A DNA stretch of 64,000 nt from contig DCUJ01000012.1 in NCBI GenBank assembly GCA_002328495.1, positions 295,258-359,257 on the forward strand, given 5' to 3'. This DNA comes from Sulfurospirillum sp. UBA2217. Lineage in GTDB: Bacteria; Campylobacterota; Campylobacteria; Campylobacterales; Sulfurospirillaceae. Position numbers and translations under genes: made by a program. Below are positions 7,939 through 15,778 of this stretch, in pieces (positions within the stretch are counted from its first letter, which is position 1; each line of letters starts with the position of its first letter). The notes beneath the pieces were generated by a model. It saw only the letters and a program-made list of their open reading frames with translations. It was not told where the DNA came from and ran no database searches.

Positions 7939-9324
7939 CTAAATAGTATTTGAATCATTAATAGGATAAATATTAAGTGGTGTTGCTTCTTTGGGGTTTG
8001 GAGAGACAGAGCACATGTCAATTTTATTTATTTTTCCATTGTGAGTTTTCATCAAAATTACACCTAAATTATTTTCTATATCTTGCTGAGCCATTAATAC
8101 ACATGGGTTACCCGGAGTTCCAATATATGCTCGTTGTGCAAATACTTTGTATTCCCCACCACTATTTTTAATAGTCTTAACTTTACCAATAAAATAATTT
8201 AATACATTTTCTTTCCCTTCTAAGGATTCCAAAACATTTTGAGAAGAATATATGACATTTTCGTCTAAATATGGTTCAAAGCCTGAAGCATCAAGCCTAT
8301 TATACATTCTTGCATATGCATCAAGGCACATTTGGTGAGGGTCTTGCGTATATAAATCATAAACTGGATAATCGTCTTTTGTTTCTTGTTCTTGTACTTG
8401 TTTATTTTTTTCTACAAATGGTGAAATCATTTCTCCATGTAGCCACATTGAGCCTTGAATATAGTCTCCAATTTCAGGGGGAGTTTCATCTTTCCATGCC
8501 AGTGTACTAATAAATATTTTTAAATTTCCATCAAAAAAGTCAGTTTCTGTTGCCACTGAAACATTACACATCCATCCATTCATTCCAAGGATATTAATTT
8601 CATTTAATTCTATAATTTCACCAGCATATTTATAATCATCAATATCCCATTCATCAATAGGAATAAGCATTTTCATTCTACTTAAATCCACTTTTTTACT
8701 ACCACTCATTTCATCGGAAAATAAAAAAGCCCTATTAGAATCAGTCATATCTATTTCAAGTTCACCCATATCATTTCGTTTTGCGCCATAAGACAAACCT
8801 CTTAATTTAAATAAATATGTACAGCCCGTTGCATAATACATATAATTATTCGCAAAATTTGTATCATAAAAGGCGATACTAGCATTACCTAAATTACAAT
8901 TTATTTGAGCTTCATTTTTGGCACTCCATATGTAAACAGAATTTGGGAATAGGGTCTCTTTAATGATTGTTCCATCATTTATTTTAGGAAACATTGAAGC
9001 TAAACTAGCGCCTTCTTCTCCTGTACTAATCACATAATTTACCTGGCTATCATCATTCATTTTATAATCAAGATAAACAATTTTTGATATAGACACAGAA
9101 GGATTAAAATTAAATGATGGCAATTCTAATGACTCTCTTATTGCCGAAGTTTCCATTTTTTGAATAATTTTACCAATACTATCATCAAAGTTTTCCAATA
9201 TTGAATCCCAATGGGAGCCCATAAAATGATTTTTAGGTTCTTCATCATCTTCAAACTCAAAAGCAGTTAAGGAAGCTTTGTTCCATTCTAATTGTGTCGT
9301 ATAAGGTATATTCATTTTATCCAC
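7939..9324 (-). CDS. hypothetical protein with NTF2-like C-terminal domain
   Basis: The 461-residue acidic, soluble protein is not recognised over residues 1-330. A segment around 235-300 (from EIIELNEINILGMNGWMC to EIGDYIQGSMWLHG) looks like an OB-type barrel. Residues 335-445 fit an NTF2/SnoaL cone: DAYARMYNRLDASGFEPYL, then YSSQNVLESLEGKENVLNYF and a closing strand pair. Such domains hold small ligands or dimerise. It has its own upstream region with an inverted repeat and converges on the receiver gene. AT content is very high, as in the rest of the island. Confidence 0.5.
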   Translation of the reverse strand: MDKMNIPYTTQLEWNKASLTAFEFEDDEEPKNHFMGSHWDSILENFDDSIGKIIQKMETSAIRESLELPSFNFNPSVSISKIVYLDYKMNDDSQVNYVISTGEEGASLASMFPKINDGTIIKETLFPNSVYIWSAKNEAQINCNLGNASIAFYDTNFANNYMYYATGCTYLFKLRGLSYGAKRNDMGELEIDMTDSNRAFLFSDEMSGSKKVDLSRMKMLIPIDEWDIDDYKYAGEIIELNEINILGMNGWMCNVSVATETDFFDGNLKIFISTLAWKDETPPEIGDYIQGSMWLHGEMISPFVEKNKQVQEQETKDDYPVYDLYTQDPHQMCLDAYARMYNRLDASGFEPYLDENVIYSSQNVLESLEGKENVLNYFIGKVKTIKNSGGEYKVFAQRAYIGTPGNPCVLMAQQDIENNLGVILMKTHNGKINKIDMCSVSPNPKEATPLNIYPINDSNTI

Positions 9325-9404
9325 CTTTTAAAAATTGATAAAGCATATTATTATGCCCTATATAATAATTTTTTTATTTCTTAATTAAAATAATGACATA
9401 ATCT

Positions 9405-9424
9405 ATGGACAACATTGTGTCCAT
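9405..9424. promoter_or_regulatory. inverted repeat upstream of the NTF2-like gene
   Basis: Arms ATGGACA (9405-9411) and TGTCCAT (9418-9424) with a 6-base spacer lie about 80 bases before the minus-strand start at 9324. This is suitable for a dimeric regulator. The rest of the 276-base gap (9325-9600) is AT-rich and shows no gene. Confidence 0.35.
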
Positions 9425-9600
9425 TATAGTTAGTAGTAAAAATATTGCAGTCTTTTCTATTGTTTTTATGTTCAAAATAGTCTAAAATTTTTTTTGATCG
9501 TTTTTAAATACTATCTTTTTTTGAATCCATTACTGCAGCATTTAGGTTGAAAATTTTTGCCGGTTCTATATACTCTTTATAATGTATAAATACTATATTC

Positions 9601-11283
9601 TTACACTGCTGGGTTTTCCCAAACCACTAAAATTTTATCTAAAAGATTTTTACACCAACGATCAATATCTATATCATCTACTTCATTATTTTTATGATTA
9701 TGATAAATAAATTTTAAAGTATAGGTGTTCATGACATATTCACCGAGTTGTTCATATGTTATTTTTTCTGTCTCAATAAAATAATTAATAATATCATGCA
9801 TAGTTTCAATGGTCCACTCTGTATCAATGTCTTTTGCGACAAAAAACCAAGAAGAAGGTGCCCATTTATCATGTTCAAATTCTACAAGATAAACACATCT
9901 ATTATCATAAGCAAAAATAGAAAATAGAAATTTACGAGCTTTATTTGTAAAAATATTTAGGCATTTTGGACTTACATCATTGCGTTTCCCAGTTTTTATT
10001 TCAGGCACTTCAAATAAGTCAATTTCTTCTATTTCTTGTACTCCAATCCGCTGCATTAGTTCGTCATAAAACTGCATAAAATCTGCCAAAGAAAAATATT
10101 TTGGTGATACTTTATTTTGCACTTCTACATAGGATGCTTGACTAAGCTTACAATTCCCTTGACTATTAGATGGCTCAAAACTATAACTTCCAACTTCATC
10201 ATTTTTTTCATCCAAAAGAAGAGGTGAGTCATCATCAGAAGTATATATATTCTCACCTCGAACTTTTAAGTTTAATGTATTTAAATCTTTTTCTGCTGAT
10301 TCAAAAATCACTTCGAATCTGTTATCACTTGAAGGCGTTCCTCGCCTAACAACATTATCATATTTTCTAAAGCTCTTCTTTTTATATTGATTACGCCTTG
10401 GAAGTCTAATAGAGTTAGACAAAACATCTTTAGGATCTTTTTTGCTTGAGAATTGTTTGTATTGTATTGAGCTAAAGCCAAGAGGAGAATCATCATTTGT
10501 AATATTTTGGACATAATAAACAGGTTTATCATCGATACGATAATCTAAAACTTTATACGAAATTGCTATATTAAATTGTCCACTAATAGGAAAATAACTT
10601 TTTAAAGATATAGATTCATTTTGTGCTGCAGCTCTTTGATTATAAAAGTACCTTAGTCTACCCATAGACTCATTATTACTTAGAAAGCGACATAAAAATG
10701 GTAGGTCCTTTTTATTGGCCCTTTTTTTAATATGAATTTTAATCTCATCATTTTCAATATCGAACACATGATAATATAACTCATCTAGCGTTCCTATCAT
10801 AACTGCATTTTTCATAGAAGCAGATAGAAAATAAAATCTAATAGCAATTATTGAACATGGTATAACAAGAACACAATTTTCTAACTCAATCTTATAGGAC
10901 CATTGTTTGTAAAAAAAGTTATGGAAATATTCATTAAGTCCTTCAATAAGAGTTTCTGACTGACTAAATATAGTCTTATTTTGAACCAAATTATAATTTA
11001 TAGGGACATCAATTTCAATAAAATCTTTTTGAAGAGCCTCATTCGTAGCAACTCTTTTGCCTGCTTTATAATAATATCCAACACGATATTTAACTCTTAA
11101 TAGTTCAGGTGAAACTAGCACCTTTTCATTCCAATTTGTTTTTATATTTCTAAGAATGACAATAAAGTAATAAGGCTCTTCTTTTATCTTATAAATATCT
11201 AGTATCTGAAGTAACTCAAATGTTGAATAAGGATTTTTTTCAAAAAATTCATCCACACATAACATAGGATGTTTTTCAGTCAT
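9601..11283 (-). CDS. TnsE-like protein (Tn7-type transposition targeting), tentative
   Basis: The product has 560 residues from the ATG at 11281-11283; a TTG two codons upstream is disfavoured because the GGAG is then only 2 bases away (7 for the ATG). Features fit my memory of TnsE: a central VIPCSIIAIRFYF...LDELYY segment (about 140-170), a basic linker with RLPRRNQYKKKSFRK, then a C-terminal module with QFYDELMQRI, SPKCLNIF, FSIFAYDNRCVYLVEFE and a final DRWCKNLLDKI. TnsE directs Tn7 to replicating or conjugating DNA. It abuts the dprA remnant, and a second tail copy lies at 5385-5477. No tnsABCD genes are in view. The assignment rests on layout, not on a search. Confidence 0.5.
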   Translation of the reverse strand: MTEKHPMLCVDEFFEKNPYSTFELLQILDIYKIKEEPYYFIVILRNIKTNWNEKVLVSPELLRVKYRVGYYYKAGKRVATNEALQKDFIEIDVPINYNLVQNKTIFSQSETLIEGLNEYFHNFFYKQWSYKIELENCVLVIPCSIIAIRFYFLSASMKNAVMIGTLDELYYHVFDIENDEIKIHIKKRANKKDLPFLCRFLSNNESMGRLRYFYNQRAAAQNESISLKSYFPISGQFNIAISYKVLDYRIDDKPVYYVQNITNDDSPLGFSSIQYKQFSSKKDPKDVLSNSIRLPRRNQYKKKSFRKYDNVVRRGTPSSDNRFEVIFESAEKDLNTLNLKVRGENIYTSDDDSPLLLDEKNDEVGSYSFEPSNSQGNCKLSQASYVEVQNKVSPKYFSLADFMQFYDELMQRIGVQEIEEIDLFEVPEIKTGKRNDVSPKCLNIFTNKARKFLFSIFAYDNRCVYLVEFEHDKWAPSSWFFVAKDIDTEWTIETMHDIINYFIETEKITYEQLGEYVMNTYTLKFIYHNHKNNEVDDIDIDRWCKNLLDKILVVWENPAV

Positions 11284-11285
11284 TT

Positions 11286-11621
11286 TCAATCTCCAGTTAA
11301 GTTTGTTTTTGTGGAGTAAAGTTTTTTGTTGGAAACGAGAGAAACCATAATGGTGTTCTGTGCGCCTGCTCCAACATGTGCAATGGCATCAACCCCCATA
11401 GCACCTCCGCTCACGATGCAAATACCTGCATCTGAGAGCTTTTGTGCAAATAAATGTGTATAATTTTTTGTATAATTAAGAGGTTTACGACTTCCCACTA
11501 TCGAAATTTTAGGTCGTTTTAACAATTCAGGATTCCCAATGAAATACAAAGGCGAAGGGAGATTTTTTATCCCTTTGAAAGCATCAAAATGCTCATTTAA
11601 CTCTTGGATATTAGAGTTCAT
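11286..11621 (-). pseudogene. dprA: dprA, truncated by island insertion
   Basis: DprA loads RecA on incoming single-stranded DNA during natural transformation and is normally about 255-260 residues in this group. Only residues 1-93 are native here (SIVGSRKPLNY at 40-50, IVSGGAMGVDAIAH at 69-82, ending GAQNTIMV). The frame then reads 18 unrelated residues to a TGA. The break falls near position 11342 and the other half is not in the window. The start overlaps the stop of the YibQ-like gene by 11 bases, as expected of the ilvC-minD-minE-dprA operon. The Rossmann core is incomplete, so the product should be inactive. Confidence 0.85.
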
Positions 11622-12747
11622 TCACAAAAACCATATCCACGCCGTTTAACAATTCTTTTGAATCTCTCAAAACTTCTAGGGTGTTTTTATGGGGATGTCC
11701 TATCGCAATCGCGTAGCCATTCTTTTTTGCCTTGCTAACGGCTAGCTGTAATTGGGAACGTATTTCGACTTTATTGAGTGAATTATCTAAAAATACATCA
11801 CGTGAGTAGAGAAACATATCATATTTTTTGGTAACTTCAGGTGCTTTTGAGTTTCCAATCGTACGACTATCCACAAAAATAAGATTATGAGCTTTCATCG
11901 AACGAATCAGCTTATCCATTGCATCATGATGTGCTGTGAAAAATCCACCCGTGTGATTATTGTAATAAGTAATGTGTGGAAACCACGCTTTAATGCGTTT
12001 AATACGCGTATCAATGGTCTCATAATTATCAGTTGTTTTAAGTGTCTCTTCTTCAGGCCTTGAAAAATATTTAGCCTCTAAAGGCAGATGAATCATTGCA
12101 AAAGGAAATTCACGTGAAAGTCGAATTGTCTCAGGATGCCCTTTTGTAGGTGGAAAAAATGCAGGAGTGACTTTGTAAGGAATCTCTTTTAGCATCCGTG
12201 CTTGCCAAGGGAAAGAGACATCATCAATGATGATAGCAAGCCTAGGCGTTGTTCCCTTAGGATACGTTTTTCGAACGACCTGTGTGGGCTTAAAATGAGG
12301 TGATTTTTCCTCTTTTAAAGAATTAGTATACTCATGCACTTCTGAGAGCTCATGATGCTTTGGCTCTTCTTGCACAAGAAGCACTTTATCGTCTTTTTTT
12401 GCTACAGGCTCCGTTACATTCAGATCAGAAACAACACTGACGTTAACATCCAATACTTTTGGCTCAACCGTGGGAACAGAAGGAAGTGCTGAGAGTCGAA
12501 GTTTTTCATCATCTAACATCTGCTTCATCTTACGCATAAGCTCATCGGAGGCATTTTTATGCTCTTGTTCAACTTTACGCTTAGCATCATGCTCTGTTTG
12601 TATATAATTAAACATTGCATAGGCAGTAAATGTCAAAATAAGAACAATAAATGCAATCATCATAGTCGTAAAAAAGGAGAGCCCTTTTTTAGAAATTGTT
12701 TTAGGCTGAGACGATTTGTGCTGCTTTTGGCGACTCTTTTTTTTCAT
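11611..12747 (-). CDS. divergent polysaccharide deacetylase family protein (YibQ-like)
   Basis: The 378 residues have a basic N-terminus, one transmembrane helix (25-47), a low-complexity linker (50-165) and a Polysacc_deac_2 domain (169-375) beginning RLAIIIDDVSF. Further landmarks are MIHLPLEA, NNHTGGFFT, FVDSRT and IAIGHPH. The catalytic part lies outside the inner membrane. Substrate is not established for this family; a cell-wall or glycan role is likely. It sits 8 bases after minE and runs into dprA, so it is part of the min operon. Confidence 0.85.
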   Translation of the reverse strand: MKKKSRQKQHKSSQPKTISKKGLSFFTTMMIAFIVLILTFTAYAMFNYIQTEHDAKRKVEQEHKNASDELMRKMKQMLDDEKLRLSALPSVPTVEPKVLDVNVSVVSDLNVTEPVAKKDDKVLLVQEEPKHHELSEVHEYTNSLKEEKSPHFKPTQVVRKTYPKGTTPRLAIIIDDVSFPWQARMLKEIPYKVTPAFFPPTKGHPETIRLSREFPFAMIHLPLEAKYFSRPEEETLKTTDNYETIDTRIKRIKAWFPHITYYNNHTGGFFTAHHDAMDKLIRSMKAHNLIFVDSRTIGNSKAPEVTKKYDMFLYSRDVFLDNSLNKVEIRSQLQLAVSKAKKNGYAIAIGHPHKNTLEVLRDSKELLNGVDMVFVNEL

Positions 12748-12755
12748 CTAGTCGC

Positions 12756-12995
12756 TTACTTTCCAAGCACAATTTCGACTTCCAATATCTCAACAGTTTG
12801 ATTATTATGGGAGCTTATCTTAACGTCATCCACTTTAGTGTATTTACGAATAACAGCAATCAAGTCATTGCGCAAATCATCTAAATACGGAAGCTTACAA
12901 CTGGCACGCTCGTGTGAGAGCATAATGGTGAGTCTATCTTTTGCCACACTGGCGGTACTTTTTTTCTTGCCAAAAAGGCTCTCAAAAAAACTCAT
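12756..12995 (-). CDS. minE: cell division topological specificity factor MinE
   Basis: The 79-residue product begins with a membrane-targeting stretch (SFFESLFGKKK, 2-12), then the MinD-contact helix around KDRLTIMLSHERA (19-31), then the dimerising beta region with DDLRNDLIAVIRKY. MinE drives release of MinD from the membrane and confines septum formation to mid-cell. ATGA overlap with minD shows coupled translation. Normal length for the family. Confidence 0.95.
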   Translation of the reverse strand: MSFFESLFGKKKSTASVAKDRLTIMLSHERASCKLPYLDDLRNDLIAVIRKYTKVDDVKISSHNNQTVEILEVEIVLGK

Positions 12996-13801
12996 TTAAA
13001 AATTCCCTTGAGAGTTGCAAAAAGTCCTTTTTTAGTACGAATGTCTAAAAACTCAACCTCTTCACCCAAAATACGTCGTGCAATGTTACGATACGCCTCC
13101 GCTGAGAGCGATTTTTCTTTTGTCACAATCGGTGTTCCGATATTGGTAGAGGTAATAATGTCTTCATCATCAGGCACAATGCCAATCAAAGGAAGTGCTA
13201 AAATACTCAAAACATCTTCAACGCTAAGCATATTGCCCGCATCCACCATCTCTGGTTTGATACGATTGATAATGACATGTTTTTCCACTTCTAAGCCATT
13301 TTTTGCCCGCTCACTCTTTGCATCGATAATGCCAATAACCCGATCCGCATCACGAACGGAACTCACATCAGGTGTAGAAACAATCAATGCACGATCTGCC
13401 AAGAAAATAGAGTGCTCGAACCCACTCTCTATACCAGCAGGTGAGTCAATCATCACGATATCAAAACTCTCCTTGAGGCTGTCTATTAAAGCTTTGACTT
13501 TTTCTTTACTCAAAATATCTTTGTCTTTGGTTTGACTGGCGGGTAAAAAATAGAGTGATTTCGATTTTTTGTCGTTAATCAGTGCTTGGGCTAAATTACA
13601 ACGACCTTCCATAACATCGACCACATCATACACAATGCGATTTTCAAGTCCTAAAATCATATCCAAATTACGTAAGCCTATGTCAAAGTCAATGGCCACC
13701 ACTTTTTTGCCTAAATTTGCCAATCCAACCGCCAAATTAGCGGTGGTGGTTGATTTACCAACCCCACCCTTACCTGACGTTACCGTAATCACTATACCCA
13801 T
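12992..13801 (-). CDS. minD: septum site-determining ATPase MinD
   Basis: The 269-residue ParA/MinD ATPase has a deviant Walker A motif GKGGVGKST (10-18; K11 and K16), switch I FDIGLRNLD, Walker B VMIDSPAGIE, and a C-terminal amphipathic helix KGLFATLKGIFK for membrane binding. It recruits MinC to poles; no minC lies in this window. The start shares one base with the ilvC stop (TAATG), and the end overlaps minE. Confidence 0.97.
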   Translation of the reverse strand: MGIVITVTSGKGGVGKSTTTANLAVGLANLGKKVVAIDFDIGLRNLDMILGLENRIVYDVVDVMEGRCNLAQALINDKKSKSLYFLPASQTKDKDILSKEKVKALIDSLKESFDIVMIDSPAGIESGFEHSIFLADRALIVSTPDVSSVRDADRVIGIIDAKSERAKNGLEVEKHVIINRIKPEMVDAGNMLSVEDVLSILALPLIGIVPDDEDIITSTNIGTPIVTKEKSLSAEAYRNIARRILGEEVEFLDIRTKKGLFATLKGIFK

Positions 13802-14823
13802 TAATTTGTGTCTTTATTGATAATTTTTTTAGAGGTAATCCACGGCATCATGGAACGAAGTTTCTCCCCCGTTTGGTTCAGTAAACTTCTCTCCGTCTTA
13901 GCACGTTCTGCATTCATACGGGTATACCCTGCTTTTCGCTCCAAAATAAAATCTTTTGCAAAACGACCATCTTGAATCTCTGCTAAAATTTCTTTCATCG
14001 CTTTTTTAGATTCTTCATTAATCACACGTTTACCGCTGACATAATCACCGTATTCTGCAGTATTTGAAATCGAATAACGCATATCAGCAATACCACCTTG
14101 GTACATCAAATCAACGATGAGTTTAAGTTCATGTAAACACTCAAAGTACGCCATCTCAGGCTCATAACCCGCTTCTACCAAGGTTTGAAAACCCGCTTCT
14201 ACCAGTGCTGTAGCCCCGCCACAAAGAACGGCTTGCTCACCAAATAGATCTGTCTCAGTCTCATCTTTGAAAGTTGTCTCGATAATACCCGTTCTACCAC
14301 CACCAATGGCTGACGCGTAGCTAAGGGCTAATGCTTTAGCATTCCCTGTTGCATCTTGTGCAATCGCAATTAAATCAGGTATGCCACCACCGTTTACAAA
14401 CTCATTTCGTACGGTATGTCCTGGAGCTTTAGGCGCAATCATGATACAATCAATACCCTTTGGTGGAACAATTTGCCCGTAATGAATGTTGAAACCATGA
14501 CCAAATGCAATGGCTTTTCCCGCATTCAAGTTTGGCTTAATTTCGTCAGCAAAAACGTCACCTTGCATCTCATCGGGAAGCAAAATCATAATCACGTCTG
14601 CGAGTTTTGTTGCTTCTGCAACGGTTTTAACATTGAAGCCTTTAGCCTCTGCTTTTGCCCATGAGCTACCCTCTTTTCGAAGACCAACAATCACTTCTAC
14701 ACCACTATCACGAAGGTTTTCCGCGTGTGCGTGTCCTTGAGAACCAAAACCTATCATCGCCACTTTTTTTGAGCGAATAATGCTTAAATCACAATCTTTG
14801 TCGTAAAATACGGTAATTGCCAT
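13801..14823 (-). CDS. ilvC: ketol-acid reductoisomerase
   Basis: The 340 residues are class I length. The Rossmann part carries GFGSQGHAHAENLRDSG near residues 26-42 for NADPH, and the helical part contains the Mg-binding DLFGEQAVLCGG and ELKLIVDLMYQGG with CLHE before it. It makes dihydroxy-isovalerate and its homologue in valine and isoleucine synthesis. First gene of the ilvC-minD-minE-yibQ-dprA unit. The SD (AAGGA) is fused to a TTACATGTAA palindrome. Confidence 0.97.
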   Translation of the reverse strand: MAITVFYDKDCDLSIIRSKKVAMIGFGSQGHAHAENLRDSGVEVIVGLRKEGSSWAKAEAKGFNVKTVAEATKLADVIMILLPDEMQGDVFADEIKPNLNAGKAIAFGHGFNIHYGQIVPPKGIDCIMIAPKAPGHTVRNEFVNGGGIPDLIAIAQDATGNAKALALSYASAIGGGRTGIIETTFKDETETDLFGEQAVLCGGATALVEAGFQTLVEAGYEPEMAYFECLHELKLIVDLMYQGGIADMRYSISNTAEYGDYVSGKRVINEESKKAMKEILAEIQDGRFAKDFILERKAGYTRMNAERAKTERSLLNQTGEKLRSMMPWITSKKIINKDTN

Positions 14824-14833
14824 AATGCGTTCC

Positions 14834-14843
14834 TTACATGTAA
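14834..14843. repeat. TTACATGTAA palindrome (ilvC leader)
   Basis: Exact copy. On the minus strand its last TAA runs directly into the AAGGA ribosome-binding site of ilvC. Confidence 0.9.
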
Positions 14844-14856
14844 TATGAATTTGCGC

Positions 14857-14862
14857 ATTTTA
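14857..14862 (-). promoter_or_regulatory. candidate -10 box for ilvC
   Basis: TAAAAT preceded by TGTG on the minus strand, about 35 bases before the ATG. No clear -35, as usual for this phylum. Confidence 0.4.
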
Positions 14863-14925
14863 CACAATCGTTACTTAAAAAATAGTGTCTTTTACGCCAA
14901 AAGGAAACTATAAAGCTTGACGCGG

Positions 14926-14931
14926 TACAAT
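14926..14931 (+). promoter_or_regulatory. candidate -10 box for the HDOD gene
   Basis: TACAAT lies 34 bases upstream of the start at 14966. Confidence 0.35.
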
Positions 14932-14965
14932 AAGCACACTTAATTTTTAATGCACAGGAAGCACC

Positions 14966-15778
14966 ATGGATGAGAATATCTTAAAAAAAATCAAAGCATT
15001 GCCACCTTTAGATGATACGATTTTAAAGATTCAACGTATTTGCGTTGATAAAAACAGTTCTCTTGCCGACCTTGTAAAAGTGGTTGAAAGTGACCCGATG
15101 CTTACCGCTAATATTTTAAAATCTTCTAACTCTCCACTGTATGGCTTTAGTCGTGAAATTAAAAATATTTCGCATGCTGTTTCGCTCTTTGGTATGGCAA
15201 CGGTACGCGGTTTTGCGCTTTCCAGTGCCATCAAACAAAATATCAAAATCAATCTCTCACCTTATGGCATCAGCGAAACATCGTTTTTGGACATTAGCAC
15301 CTTGCAAAGTAGTTTTATGTTCAAATGGTACTCCAAGGTCAACAAATCCATGCTCGAAATTTTACAGCCAGCTGCTTTCATGATGGAAGTTGGGCGAATT
15401 ATTATTGCCAATGAAATCATCGATCAGAAAAAAGAAAGTGCTTTTAAAGAAGCACTTAAGGCAGTTAAAACGCCACATGAACTCTCTTTTTTAGAAAAAG
15501 AGTATGTTGGCTTTACCAATGAAGAGATTACCGCTAAAATTTTTGAACAATGGAATTTAGAGGGTGAATTGGTTGAATCCATTCAGTTTTCAAACGACAT
15601 CAGCAATGCAAGCGAACACGTTAAGCCTTATGCCATCGCACTGAGTGTGGTTAAAAATGCTATCAATCTTTTTGGACAACTAAGCGACAGCACTATCGCT
15701 CAATCCTTAATACTCATTGAAACACATGGGCTACCAACGGAGCCTTTCATTCAAACCATCGAGCAATTTAAACAGTGA
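14966..15778 (+). CDS. HDOD domain protein
   Basis: The 270-residue cytoplasmic protein is an HDOD (HD-related output) domain over about residues 10-205: LPPLDDTILKIQRIC, then VESDPMLTANILKSSNSPLYGFSREIKNISHAVSLFG, typical of the family, which lacks the HD metal ligands. HDOD proteins take part in signalling, motility and stress responses; the partner is unknown. Its TGA overlaps the GTG start of rnr. Confidence 0.85.
   Translation: MDENILKKIKALPPLDDTILKIQRICVDKNSSLADLVKVVESDPMLTANILKSSNSPLYGFSREIKNISHAVSLFGMATVRGFALSSAIKQNIKINLSPYGISETSFLDISTLQSSFMFKWYSKVNKSMLEILQPAAFMMEVGRIIIANEIIDQKKESAFKEALKAVKTPHELSFLEKEYVGFTNEEITAKIFEQWNLEGELVESIQFSNDISNASEHVKPYAIALSVVKNAINLFGQLSDSTIAQSLILIETHGLPTEPFIQTIEQFKQ

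Noticed and set aside
13008..13535. 175-residue plus-strand ORF opposite minD
   Set aside because: Antisense to a conserved gene; no start signal.
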